From positions 1-62,690 of the forward strand of contig CAIVVS010000283.1 in assembly GCA_903909415.1 (NCBI GenBank): 62,690 nt of DNA, given 5' to 3'. The DNA comes from an uncultured Pseudomonadota bacterium. GTDB taxonomy: Bacteria; Pseudomonadota; Gammaproteobacteria; Burkholderiales; SG8-39. The number at the start of each line of letters is the position of its first letter. The stretch's first letter is position 1. Below the pieces are notes generated by a model. The model searched no databases. It saw nothing but the letters and a program-made list of their open reading frames with translations, and was not told the DNA's origin. The translations under genes were made by a program, and so were the position numbers. This document shows, piece after piece, positions 17,802-26,583 of this stretch.

Positions 17802-19910
17802 TCATGCGGCGAGGCCGGACAGGTCGGCCACCTGGTTCATCAGCGCGTGCAGCTCGCGCAGCAGCGCGAGGCGGTTGGCGCGCAGCGCCGGGTCCTCGGC
17901 CATCACCATCACGTCCTTGAAGAATCCGTCCACCGAGTCGCGCGCCGAGGCGAGCGCGAGCAGGGTGCCGGCGTAGTCCCCCGCGGCAAAGCGCACCTGG
18001 GCGTCCGGGCGTATCGCGGCGATGGACGCGGCCAGCGCGCGCTCCGCCGGCTCGACCAGGAGCGCGTCGGCCGGTGCGCCTTCGCCGGGCGGGGCCTTGC
18101 GCAGGATGTTGGCGATGCGTTTGTTGGCCGCGGCCAGGCTCGCCGCCTCGGGCAGCGCGGAAAAGGCCCGCACCGCCTCCAGCCGCGCGGTCACCTGGTC
18201 GATGCGCATCGGGCGCAGGCCCAGCACCGCTTCGACCTCCTCGGTGGCGTAGCCGCGCTCGCGCAGGTAGCCGCGAAGGCGGTCGAACAGGAATTCCAGC
18301 AGCGACTCGCGCGCGGCCTGGCGCGCCGCGTCGGGCGCCTTGCCGGACATCGTGGCGAGCGACTCGTCCACCAGCCGGTCCAGCGACACCGGCAGCGACT
18401 TCTCGACCAGCATGCGCAGCACGCCCAGCGCCTGGCGGCGCAGCGCGTACGGGTCCTTGTCGCCTGTGGGCTGCTGGCCGATGGCGAACAGGCCGGCCAG
18501 CACCTCGAGCTTGTCGGCCATGGCGAGCGCCACGGCGACCGGGTCGGTCGGCAGCACGTCGCCGGCGAAGCGCGGGCGGTAGTGCTGCTCGACCGCGTCG
18601 GCGACGCGCGCGTCCTCGCCGTCGGCCAGCGCGTAGTAGCGACCCATCACGCCCTGCAGCTCCGGGAACTCGCCGACCATGCCGGTGGCCAGGTCCGCCT
18701 TGGAGAGCTCGGCGGCGCGCTCGGCCAGCACCGCATCGGCGCCGGTGAGCGTCGCCACGACGCGGGCGATCGTGCGCACGCGGGCATTGCGCTCCAGCTG
18801 CGTGCCGAGCTTGTTATGGTAGACGACCGTTGCCAGCTGCGGCAGGCGCGAGTCCAGGCGCGCCTTGCGGTCGGTCTGGTAGAAAAAGCGCGCATCGGCC
18901 AGGCGCGGGCGCACCACGCGCCGGTTGCCGTCGATCACGTTGGTTGCGTCGTCCAGGCGCATGTTCGAGACGATCAGGAAATGCGGCGTCAGCTTGCCGG
19001 CTGCATCGAACAGCGGGAAGTACTTCTGGTTCTGGCGCATGGTCAGGATCAGGCATTCCTGCGGCACTTCCAGGAATTCCTGCTCGAAGGACGCGGCATA
19101 GACGCAGGGCTGCTCGACCAGGGCGGTCACCTCCTCCAGCAGCGCGTCCATGTCCTGCTCGTCGCCGAGCGAGGCCTTCAGGCCCGCGGCGGCATCACGC
19201 AGCTGGCGCGCGATCTCCGCGCGGCGCGCGTCGAACGAGGCAGTGACCCTGCCGTGCGCGGCGAGTGATTCCTCGTAGGCCAGCGCAGAGGGCACCTCGA
19301 TGTCGCGCGCCCCCTGGAAGCGGTGGCCCTGCGTCACGCGGCCGGCGCGCAGGCCCAGTACGCCCACGTCCACCACGGTGGTGCCGTGCAGCGCGACCAG
19401 GCCGTGCGCCGGGCGCACGAACTGCACCGTGGTCTGTCCGTCGGCGAGCTGGTAGCTCATCATCTTCGGTATGGGCAGGCGCGTGATGGCTTCCTCGAGC
19501 GCCGCCTGCAGCGCATCGCGCAGTCCGGCGCCCGGCAGGGTGCGTTCCAGGTAGACCTGCTCGCCGCCTTCTTCCGCGCGGCGAACCAGCTGGCCTGCCT
19601 GCGCCTGTTCCTTCTCGAGGCGCTTCTGCAGTGCCGGCGTGGGCGAGCCGTCGGCGGCAAAGGCGACCTTGGCCGGCATCAGCTTGCGCGATTCGGCGCG
19701 ATCCGCGCCGCGCGCGGGCACGGCGGCCAGGCGCACGGCGAGGCGGCGCGGCGAGGCGAAGGCCTCGGCGGCGGCGGTCTTGTCGACCAGGCCGCGCGCG
19801 GCCAGGCCCTGGGTGATGCCGGCGGCAAAGGCCTCGCCCAGCTGGCGAAGCGCCTTGGGCGGGAGGTCCTCGGTGAACAGCTCGACGAGCAGCGCTTCGT
19901 TGGCGGCCAT
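17802..19910 (-). CDS. glyS: Glycyl-tRNA synthetase beta subunit
   Basis: Beta chain of the alpha2-beta2 bacterial glycyl-tRNA synthetase; tRNA recognition and support of catalysis. 702 residues, full length. Starts ANEALLVELFTEDLPPKAL, with RPAHGLVALHG, ECLILTMRQNQKYFPLFD and GRYYALADGEDARVADAVEQHYRP in the middle. The C-terminal DALR-type anticodon domain ends LRELHALMNQVADLS. Start ATG at 19910, 10 bases after the glyQ stop. Confidence 0.98.
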   Translation of the reverse strand: MAANEALLVELFTEDLPPKALRQLGEAFAAGITQGLAARGLVDKTAAAEAFASPRRLAVRLAAVPARGADRAESRKLMPAKVAFAADGSPTPALQKRLEKEQAQAGQLVRRAEEGGEQVYLERTLPGAGLRDALQAALEEAITRLPIPKMMSYQLADGQTTVQFVRPAHGLVALHGTTVVDVGVLGLRAGRVTQGHRFQGARDIEVPSALAYEESLAAHGRVTASFDARRAEIARQLRDAAAGLKASLGDEQDMDALLEEVTALVEQPCVYAASFEQEFLEVPQECLILTMRQNQKYFPLFDAAGKLTPHFLIVSNMRLDDATNVIDGNRRVVRPRLADARFFYQTDRKARLDSRLPQLATVVYHNKLGTQLERNARVRTIARVVATLTGADAVLAERAAELSKADLATGMVGEFPELQGVMGRYYALADGEDARVADAVEQHYRPRFAGDVLPTDPVAVALAMADKLEVLAGLFAIGQQPTGDKDPYALRRQALGVLRMLVEKSLPVSLDRLVDESLATMSGKAPDAARQAARESLLEFLFDRLRGYLRERGYATEEVEAVLGLRPMRIDQVTARLEAVRAFSALPEAASLAAANKRIANILRKAPPGEGAPADALLVEPAERALAASIAAIRPDAQVRFAAGDYAGTLLALASARDSVDGFFKDVMVMAEDPALRANRLALLRELHALMNQVADLSGLAA

Positions 19911-19920
19911 GGTCAGTTCC

Positions 19921-20826
19921 TCAGGCCGCTGCGCGCGCGAGCATGGGGAAGCCCTGGCGCTCGCGCGATTCGAGGTAGGCCTGGGCCACGGCGCGCGCCA
20001 GGTTGCGGATGCGCCCGATGTAGGCCGCGCGCTCGGTCACCGAGATCGCGCCGCGCGCATCCAGCAGGTTGAAGGTGTGCGCCGCCTTGAGCACCATTTC
20101 GTAGGCGGGAAGCGCGAGCGACGCCTCCATCAGGCGCTTGGCCTCTGTCTCGTAGTCGGTGAAGTGCGCGAACAGCATGGGCGCGCTCGACTGCTCGAAG
20201 TTGTAGGTCGACTGCTCGACCTCGTTCTGGTGGAACACGTCGCGGTAGCTGAGGGAGCGCGCCGCCCCGTTCTCGGTCCACTCGGTCCACAGCAGGTCGT
20301 ACACGTTCTCGCGGCCCTGGAGGTACATCGCGAGCCGTTCCAGGCCGTAGGTGATCTCGCCGGTGATCGGCTTGCAGTCGATGCCCCCGACCTGCTGGAA
20401 ATAGGTGAACTGGGTGATCTCCATGCCGTTGAGCCACACCTCCCAGCCCAGGCCCCAGGCGCCCAGCGTCGGGTTCTCCCAGTTGTCCTCGACGAAGCGG
20501 ATGTCATGCTTGCCGGTATCGATGCCTATGGCGCGCAGGGAGGCGAGGTAACGCTCGAGGATGTCGGGCGGCGACGGCTTGAGCACCACCTGGAACTGGT
20601 AGTAGTGCTGCAGGCGGTTCGGGTTCTCGCCGTAGCGGCCGTCCTTGGGGCGGCGCGACGGCTGCACGTAGGCAGCGCGCCAGGGCTCCGGTCCGAGCGA
20701 GCGCAGGAAGGTCGCGGTGTGCGAGGTGCCTGCGCCGACCTCCATGTCGTAGGGCTGCAGCACGGCACAGCCTTGGCCGTCCCAGAACGACTGCAGGGTC
20801 ATCACGAGTTGCTGGAAGGTTTTCAT
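19921..20826 (-). CDS. glyQ: Glycyl-tRNA synthetase alpha subunit
   Basis: Catalytic alpha chain of glycyl-tRNA synthetase. 301 residues, expected length. [19 protein letters not shown] at the N-terminus, the class II core [40 protein letters not shown] and [21 protein letters not shown] are all present. glyS follows immediately. The 66-base gap to lnt upstream suggests it may have its own promoter. Confidence 0.98.
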   Translation of the reverse strand: MKTFQQLVMTLQSFWDGQGCAVLQPYDMEVGAGTSHTATFLRSLGPEPWRAAYVQPSRRPKDGRYGENPNRLQHYYQFQVVLKPSPPDILERYLASLRAIGIDTGKHDIRFVEDNWENPTLGAWGLGWEVWLNGMEITQFTYFQQVGGIDCKPITGEITYGLERLAMYLQGRENVYDLLWTEWTENGAARSLSYRDVFHQNEVEQSTYNFEQSSAPMLFAHFTDYETEAKRLMEASLALPAYEMVLKAAHTFNLLDARGAISVTERAAYIGRIRNLARAVAQAYLESRERQGFPMLARAAA

Positions 20827-20892
20827 GTTGTTCCGCGGAAGGCCGCTGATTTTACTGGGTTTTCAGCCATGTTCCCATCGGGGACGGGCGGC

Positions 20893-22425
20893 TCAGCCCG
20901 GTTTGCGGCGCAATGCCGCACCCACAGCCATCACGAAGGCGAGCAACGCAAGCAGCAGCGCCGGCGTGTCGCCGTGGCGCACGTAGGGCGTGGCCCCGGC
21001 GTGCGTGGTGACCTCGGTTTCCAGCACCCCCTGGGTGAAGCCGGGCAGGCGCGCGATGACCCGTCCGCGCGCATCCACCGCGGCGGTGACGCCGGTATTG
21101 GTGGCGCGCAGGCTGGGCCGGCCGGTCTCCATGGAACGCATGCGGGCGATCTGCAGGTGCTGCTCGGGCGCCAGCGAGTCGCCGAACCAGGCCACGTTGG
21201 ACAGGTTGGCGAGCAACCCGGCTTCCGGCAGCTGCCGAGCGATCTCCGCGCCGAACGCGTCCTCGTAGCAGATGTTCACCGCGACCAGCCGTCCCGCGAC
21301 GGAAATCGGCTGCGGCGCATCGCTGCCGGGGCTGAAATTCGACAGCGGTACGCGGAGCACGGAAAGGATCCAGCCGAACTCCGGCGGCACGAACTCGCCC
21401 AGCGGGACCAGGTGCACCTTAGCGTAGTACTGGGTGGGCGCGGTGCCCAGGCTCACCGCCGCGTTGTAGTAGCGCCCTCCCGCTTCGCGTGCCGGGACGC
21501 CCAGGAGCAGGTCGGCGCCGCGCGCGCGCACCGTCGCCGCGAGCCGCTCCAGGTAAGCGGTGTCCACCAGGTCGAGGAAGCGCGGGATGGCCGTCTCCGG
21601 CAACAGCACCAGCCGGCCGGTGCTGGCTGCAACCAGCTGCTCGTAGGTTCGCAGCGTCTGCGCGTAGGCCTCGGGATCGAACTTCATGTCCTGCGGGATG
21701 TTTCCCTGCACCAGCGACACGCGCAGTGGCCCGCCCTCCGGGGAGGTCCACTCGGTCCGTTGCAGCATCCAGCCGGTTGCGACGATGGTGGCGAGCGCGC
21801 AGGTTGCAACGATCCGGCCGCCGACCGGGCCGTTCCCGGTCGCGCCGGCTCGGGCACCCTTGCCTGGCGCCAGAGCCACCAGCAACGCGGCCACCGAAAC
21901 GCCTGCGAGTCCGACGCCGAACACGCCCGACACCGGCGCATAGCCCGCGAGCGGTCCGTCGGTGTGCGCGTAGCCCTGCGCGATCCACGGGAAGCCGGTC
22001 AGCATCCAGCTGCGCAGCCATTCGCCCAGCACCCAAAGCCCGGGCACGGCGGCCAGCAGCCGCCAGCCGGATCGTGGCAGGCGCGCCTGCAGCGAGCCCG
22101 CCAGCGCCGGATACAGCGCGAGGTAGGCGCAGAACAGCGCGGTGCACAGCGCCGCGACCGGCACCGGCATGCCACCGAAGCGCTGCAGGCTGATGAATAT
22201 CCACGAGACGCCGGCGCCGAAGTGGCCGAGCCCGAAGGCAAAGCCCAGCAGCGCGGCGCGCCGCGGCGAGTCGCAGGACTGCCACAGCGCGAACAGCGGC
22301 GCGAGCGTGAGCGGCGCGAGCCACCACAGTCCGAGCGGTGCGAATGCGGCGACGTTCGCCGCGCCCAGCGCCAGCGCGAGCAACAGTGCCGCGCGGCTGC
22401 GCGGGTCGGGCAGCGCGGCCCGCAT
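20893..22425 (-). CDS. lnt: Apolipoprotein N-acyltransferase
   Basis: Third enzyme of lipoprotein maturation, N-acylating the lipidated N-terminal cysteine in the inner membrane. 510 residues. The N-terminal half has about six hydrophobic helices (ALLLALALGAANVAAFAPLG, LWVLGEWLRSWMLTGFPWI and others). The periplasmic nitrilase domain holds the Glu-Lys-Cys triad in LLPETAIPRF, YYAKVHLVPLGEFVP and VAVNICYEDAFG, and one more helix closes the protein. The ATG overlaps the corC stop (TGATG), so the two are coupled. Confidence 0.96.
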   Translation of the reverse strand: MRAALPDPRSRAALLLALALGAANVAAFAPLGLWWLAPLTLAPLFALWQSCDSPRRAALLGFAFGLGHFGAGVSWIFISLQRFGGMPVPVAALCTALFCAYLALYPALAGSLQARLPRSGWRLLAAVPGLWVLGEWLRSWMLTGFPWIAQGYAHTDGPLAGYAPVSGVFGVGLAGVSVAALLVALAPGKGARAGATGNGPVGGRIVATCALATIVATGWMLQRTEWTSPEGGPLRVSLVQGNIPQDMKFDPEAYAQTLRTYEQLVAASTGRLVLLPETAIPRFLDLVDTAYLERLAATVRARGADLLLGVPAREAGGRYYNAAVSLGTAPTQYYAKVHLVPLGEFVPPEFGWILSVLRVPLSNFSPGSDAPQPISVAGRLVAVNICYEDAFGAEIARQLPEAGLLANLSNVAWFGDSLAPEQHLQIARMRSMETGRPSLRATNTGVTAAVDARGRVIARLPGFTQGVLETEVTTHAGATPYVRHGDTPALLLALLAFVMAVGAALRRKPG

Positions 22426-23261
22426 CAGCCGCGCGGGGCGACGCGCTCCACCTGCACCAGGTGCAGGCGGCGGCTGTCGGCGCGCAGCACGGTCATGCGC
22501 AGGTCTCCCGCCACGGTCGACTCGCCACGCTTGGGCAGGCGGCCGAAGCGCTCTATCAGCAGGCCGCCCACGGTGTCGTAGTCGCCCTCGGGCAGCGCAG
22601 CGCCCAGCGCCTCGTTGAAGTCGGCGATCGGCGTCTGGGACTTCACCCGCCAGCGGCCGGCCTGCTCGCGGATGATGTTGTCGGCGTCCTCGTCGAAGTC
22701 GTACTCGTCCTCGATGTCGCCGACGATCTGCTCGAGCACGTCCTCGATGGTGACCAGGCCGGCCACGCCGCCGTACTCGTTGACGACGATCGCCATGTGG
22801 TTGCGCGCCGCGCGGAACTCGCGCAGCAGCACGTTCAGGCGCTTGGACTCGGGCACGAACACCACCGGGCGCAGCATCTCGCGCACGTTGAACTCTTCCT
22901 CGCCGGCGTAGTAGCGCAGCAGGTCCTTGGCCAGAAGGATGCCGATCACGTCGTCGCGGTCGCGGTCGAACACCGGGAAGCGCGAGTGCGCTGTGGCCAT
23001 CACCAGCGGGATGAAGGCGTTGGGCGGCTCGTTGATGTCGATCGCGTCCATCTGCGCGCGCGGCACCATGATGTCGCGCACCGACATCTCCGACACCTGC
23101 AGCACGCCCTCGATCATGCCCAGGGCGTCCGCGTCCAGCAGGTTGCGGTCGAAGGCGGAGTGCAGGAGCACCACCAACTGCTCGCGGTCCTCGGGCTCGC
23201 GCAGCAGCAGCGCCGACAGGCGCTCGAGCAGCGACGGCTTGCCCGACGGGTTGTCGCTCAT
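22425..23261 (-). CDS. corC: CorC/HlyC-type CBS-domain protein
   Basis: Cytosolic CBS-pair protein of the CorC family, linked to magnesium/cobalt efflux; in this operon its role may instead concern envelope or ribosome homeostasis. 278 residues. Seen: ALGMIEGVLQVSEMSVRDIMV, RFPVFDRDRDDVIGILLAKD (first CBS), AIVVNEYGGVAGLVTIEDVL (second CBS), and a C-terminal CorC_HlyC domain (PEGDYDTVGGLLIERFGRLP). The ATG overlaps the ybeY stop as ATGA. No membrane helices, so it is the soluble form. Confidence 0.93.
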   Translation of the reverse strand: MSDNPSGKPSLLERLSALLLREPEDREQLVVLLHSAFDRNLLDADALGMIEGVLQVSEMSVRDIMVPRAQMDAIDINEPPNAFIPLVMATAHSRFPVFDRDRDDVIGILLAKDLLRYYAGEEEFNVREMLRPVVFVPESKRLNVLLREFRAARNHMAIVVNEYGGVAGLVTIEDVLEQIVGDIEDEYDFDEDADNIIREQAGRWRVKSQTPIADFNEALGAALPEGDYDTVGGLLIERFGRLPKRGESTVAGDLRMTVLRADSRRLHLVQVERVAPRG

Positions 23262-23740
23262 GGCTTGCGCCTCGCACCGGCCGCGGACGCGGGCGCCACC
23301 GGCAGGTAGGGGTCGGCAAAGCCCAGGCCGCGCAGGATGGCGGTTTCGCGCGCTTCCATCTCCTGCGCGTCGCGGTCGCGCCCGTGGTCCCATCCCTGCA
23401 GGTGCAGCACGCCGTGCACGGTGAGGTGGGCGTAATGCGCGTCCAGCGGCTTGCCCTGCTCGCGCGCCTCCTGGCGGACCACCGGCGCGCACAGCACTAT
23501 GTCACCCTCCAGCCGCCCTGCATTGCGTCCGTAGACGAAGGTCAGCACGTTCGTGGCATGGTCGCCGTCACGGAAGCCGGCGTTCAGCCGCTCGCCCTCG
23601 GGGCGGTCCACCACGCGCAGGGTGAGGTCGGCCGGCTTGGCGAGCGCGGCCGCGGCCCAGCGGCGGAACCGGCGCGCGTCGGGCACGGTGCGCGAGCGGC
23701 TCGCGACCTGCAGGGCCATGCGCAGCCGGGGCAAGGCCAT
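23258..23740 (-). CDS. ybeY: Endoribonuclease / rRNA maturation factor YbeY
   Basis: Metal-dependent single-strand RNase in 16S rRNA 3'-end maturation and 70S quality control. 160 residues from the ATG at 23740, one base beyond the phoH stop. The zinc motif is complete: HLTVHGVLHLQGWDH. FRDGDHATNVLTFVY is also family-typical. The phoH-ybeY-corC-lnt order is one of the most conserved proteobacterial operons and supports the call. Confidence 0.96.
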   Translation of the reverse strand: MALPRLRMALQVASRSRTVPDARRFRRWAAAALAKPADLTLRVVDRPEGERLNAGFRDGDHATNVLTFVYGRNAGRLEGDIVLCAPVVRQEAREQGKPLDAHYAHLTVHGVLHLQGWDHGRDRDAQEMEARETAILRGLGFADPYLPVAPASAAGARRKP

Positions 23741-23741
23741 G

Positions 23742-24683
23742 TCAGCCTTCCGCCTCGCGGTGCCGCTCATAGGCGTCCACGATGCGCTGGACCATGGGGT
23801 GGCGCACCACGTCCTCGGTGCGGAACTCGGTGACGGCGATGCCGCGCACGCCGTCCAGCACGTTGCGCGCCTCGACCAGTCCGCTCCTGTGGCCGCGCGG
23901 CAGGTCCACCTGGGTGACGTCGCCGGTGATCACCACGCGCGAGCCGAAGCCCATGCGGGTGAGGAACATCTTCATCTGCTCGGGCGTCGTGTTCTGCGCC
24001 TCGTCCAGGATGATGAAGGCGTGGTTCAGGGTCCGCCCGCGCATGTAGGCCAGCGGCGCGAGCTCGATCGCGCCGCGCTCCAGCATCTTGCCGACCTTGT
24101 CGTAGCCCATCAGGTCGTAGAGCGCGTCGTACAGCGGGCGCAGGTAGGGATCGACCTTCTGCGCGAGGTCGCCGGGCAGGAAACCCAGGCGCTCGCCCGC
24201 CTCCACCGCGGGGCGCACCAGGACGATGCGCTTGACCGCGTCGGTCTCCAGCGCATCCACCGCGCAGGCCACCGCGAGGAAGGTCTTGCCGGTTCCCGCG
24301 GGACCGATGCCGAAGGTGAGGTCGTGCTCCAGGATGTTGCGGATGTACTCGCGCTGCCGGGCCGTCCGGCCGCGCACGTCGGAGCGCCGCGTGCGCAGCA
24401 TCGGCTCGCCCTCGCCGCGCTCGGCGCTCGCGCCCCCGCCGGCCAGCGAGGCCAGCGCGAGCTGCACTTCGTCCAGGCTGACCGGATCCTCGGCGCGCGC
24501 ATAGAAGTCCTGCAGCAGCCGCGCGGCCTGCGCGGCGCGCGCCGGGTCGCCGCCCAGCGTGAAGCGCTCGCCGCGGCGGGCGATCGACACCTCCAGCGCC
24601 GACTCGACCTGGCGCAGGTTCTCGTCCAGTGCGCCGCACAGGTGGGCCAGGCGGATGTTGTCCACCGGCGAGAACGACACCAT
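23742..24683 (-). CDS. PhoH-like ATPase (YbeZ)
   Basis: Cytosolic P-loop ATPase of the PhoH family, a functional partner of YbeY in RNA metabolism. 313 residues from the ATG at 24683; an in-frame TTG at 24701, overlapping the miaB stop, is possible but less likely. N-terminal domain DNIRLAHLCGALDENLRQVE; Walker A GIGPAGTGKTFLAVA; FIILDEAQNTTPEQMKMFLT (Walker B); and SRVVITGDVTQVDLPRG. Lies between miaB and ybeY. Confidence 0.95.
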   Translation of the reverse strand: MVSFSPVDNIRLAHLCGALDENLRQVESALEVSIARRGERFTLGGDPARAAQAARLLQDFYARAEDPVSLDEVQLALASLAGGGASAERGEGEPMLRTRRSDVRGRTARQREYIRNILEHDLTFGIGPAGTGKTFLAVACAVDALETDAVKRIVLVRPAVEAGERLGFLPGDLAQKVDPYLRPLYDALYDLMGYDKVGKMLERGAIELAPLAYMRGRTLNHAFIILDEAQNTTPEQMKMFLTRMGFGSRVVITGDVTQVDLPRGHRSGLVEARNVLDGVRGIAVTEFRTEDVVRHPMVQRIVDAYERHREAEG

Positions 24684-24697
24684 GACCGGCCGGGCCT

Positions 24698-26062
24698 TCA
24701 AGCCGCGGCCCCGGCCGCACGCGGCTGGCCCGCCGTGGCGGCGAGGCGTCCGCGCAGCGTGTGCGAGCGCGCCTCGGTGACCAGCACGTCCACGAAGCCG
24801 CCCGCAAGCGACGCGTCGCCGGGAAAATTGACGATGCGGTTGTTGCCGGTGCGCCCCGCAAGTTCGCCCGGATCGCGGCGCGACGGCCCCTCGACCAGCA
24901 CGCGCTGCACCGATCCGAGCATGGACGCGCTGATCGCATCGGCCTGGGACTGGATCAGCGCCTGCAGGCGCTGCAGGCGGGCGAGCTTGGCCTCGTGCGG
25001 GGTGTCGTCGGCGAGGTCCGCAGCGGGCGTGCCGGGACGCCGGCTGTAGAGGAATGAATAGGAATCGTCGAAGCCCAGCTCCGCGGCAAGCGCCAGTGTC
25101 TGCTCGAAGTCGCGCTCGGTCTCCCCGGGGAAGCCGACGATGAAGTCAGACGAGACCGACATCCCGGGGCGCGCCGCGCGCAGCCGCCGGATGATGGCCT
25201 TGTACTCGAGCACGGTGTAGCCGCGCTTCATCGCCGCGAGCACGCGGTCCGAACCCGATTGCACCGGCAGGTGCACGTGCGGGGCCAGCGCGCCGATGCG
25301 CGTGTGCGCGCCGACCAGGCGCTCGCCGAACTCGCGCGGATGCGAGGTGGTGTAGCGGATGCGCTCGATGCCGGGCACGGCCGCCACGTGCTCCAGCAGC
25401 GTGGTGAAGTCGCATGGGGTGCCGCAGGGCAGCGCGCCCAGCCAGGCGTTCACGTTCTGGCCCAGCAGCGTCACCTCGCCCACGCCCTGCAGCGCCAGTT
25501 CCGCCACGTCGGCCAGCACGTCGCCGATCGGGCGTGACACTTCTTCCCCCCGGGTATAGGGCACGACGCAGAAGCTGCAGTACTTGCTGCAACCTTCCAT
25601 GATGGAGACGAAGGCGCTGCCGCCCTCGGCGCGCGCCGGGGGCAGGGCGTCGAACTTCTCGATTTCCGGGAAGGAAATGTCCACCTGCGCCCGGCCGCTG
25701 GCGCGCCGCGCGGCCAGCATCTGCGGCAGGCGGTGCAGGGTCTGCGGGCCGAACACCAGGTCGACGTAGGGCGCGCGGCGCACGATGCCCTCGCCCTCCT
25801 GGCTGGCCACGCAGCCACCGACGCCGATGAGCAGCGCCGGGTTGGCCTGCTTGAGTTCGCGCACCCTGCCCAGGTCGGCGAACACCTTGTCCTGGGCCTT
25901 CTCGCGCACCGAGCAGGTGTTGAACAGGATCAGGTCCGCCTGCTCGGGGCTGTCCACCGGCTCGAAGCCCTCCGCGTCGCCCAGCACGTCGGCGATCTTC
26001 TGGGAGTCATATTCGTTCATCTGGCACCCGAAGGTGCGCAGGTAGAGCTTGCGCGCCGGCAT
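24698..26062 (-). CDS. miaB: tRNA-2-methylthio-N6-dimethylallyladenosine synthase
   Basis: Radical-SAM methylthiotransferase acting on A37 of tRNAs that read UNN codons. 454 residues from the ATG at 26062 (a longer frame would run into the next gene). N-terminal UPF0004 domain with cluster cysteines ([34 protein letters not shown]); radical SAM CxxxCxxC in [19 protein letters not shown]-terminal TRAM domain around [20 protein letters not shown]. Head of miaB-phoH-ybeY-corC-lnt. Confidence 0.97.
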   Translation of the reverse strand: MPARKLYLRTFGCQMNEYDSQKIADVLGDAEGFEPVDSPEQADLILFNTCSVREKAQDKVFADLGRVRELKQANPALLIGVGGCVASQEGEGIVRRAPYVDLVFGPQTLHRLPQMLAARRASGRAQVDISFPEIEKFDALPPARAEGGSAFVSIMEGCSKYCSFCVVPYTRGEEVSRPIGDVLADVAELALQGVGEVTLLGQNVNAWLGALPCGTPCDFTTLLEHVAAVPGIERIRYTTSHPREFGERLVGAHTRIGALAPHVHLPVQSGSDRVLAAMKRGYTVLEYKAIIRRLRAARPGMSVSSDFIVGFPGETERDFEQTLALAAELGFDDSYSFLYSRRPGTPAADLADDTPHEAKLARLQRLQALIQSQADAISASMLGSVQRVLVEGPSRRDPGELAGRTGNNRIVNFPGDASLAGGFVDVLVTEARSHTLRGRLAATAGQPRAAGAAA

Positions 26063-26066
26063 GGCG

Positions 26067-26477
26067 TCAGCGTCCCTGGCTGGACGCGTCCGCCGGCGGG
26101 GGAAACACGCGATCGGTGACGATCGGGGCGCCGGTGGCGGCACGGGGCAGGCGTGGCTGGGATGCCTCGGCCTCGGTCAGGATCCAGACGCGGGCGACCT
26201 GCCCGTTGCCGTCGATCACGAAATCCGCCAGCACGCTGCCGGCGGGCATGGCGGGCGGCTGGATCAGCAGGTTGTTCTGGCCGCGGATCAGCGCGCCCGG
26301 GGACAGCAGCATGGCCTGGCCCTCGACCACCACCTGGGCGCCGGTCACATGGCTGATGTAGCCGCGTTGCGCGAAGTCGGGGATGGCGCGGGTCTGGGCG
26401 GCGGCGGCAAAGACCGCCAGGCCGAGCGCGGCGGCGGCCGCGCGCAGCAGGGAATTCAGCCAAGGTCGGGGTTGCAT
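26067..26477 (-). CDS. Small exported protein of unknown function
   Basis: 136 residues. An N-terminal signal peptide ([20 protein letters not shown]) predicts periplasmic export; the mature part is a small beta-rich domain with [20 protein letters not shown] and [20 protein letters not shown], ending in a Pro-rich tail. No known catalytic motif. It ends 4 bases before the miaB start, so miaB may be co-transcribed with it. A TAGAAT -10-like element lies just 6 bases before its ATG. Confidence 0.8.
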   Translation of the reverse strand: MQPRPWLNSLLRAAAAALGLAVFAAAAQTRAIPDFAQRGYISHVTGAQVVVEGQAMLLSPGALIRGQNNLLIQPPAMPAGSVLADFVIDGNGQVARVWILTEAEASQPRLPRAATGAPIVTDRVFPPPADASSQGR

Positions 26478-26483
26478 GGCGCC

Positions 26484-26489
26484 ATTCTA
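26484..26489 (-). promoter_or_regulatory. Candidate -10 close to the start codon at 26477
   Basis: Minus-strand TAGAAT ends 6 bases before the ATG, which would place the transcription start at or next to the start codon (leaderless mRNA). The only -35-like hexamer, TTGAAC, is at a poor 19-base spacing. One of five similar cases in this window. Confidence 0.35.
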
Positions 26490-26583
26490 TGGGATTCGGC
26501 CCGTGGGGGTTCAAGCGGGGGGGCGTGCCCGGGCCCGTGCGAAACGGCCCCTGCGACTGCGTGCGCAGGCCGGTGCCCGCCCC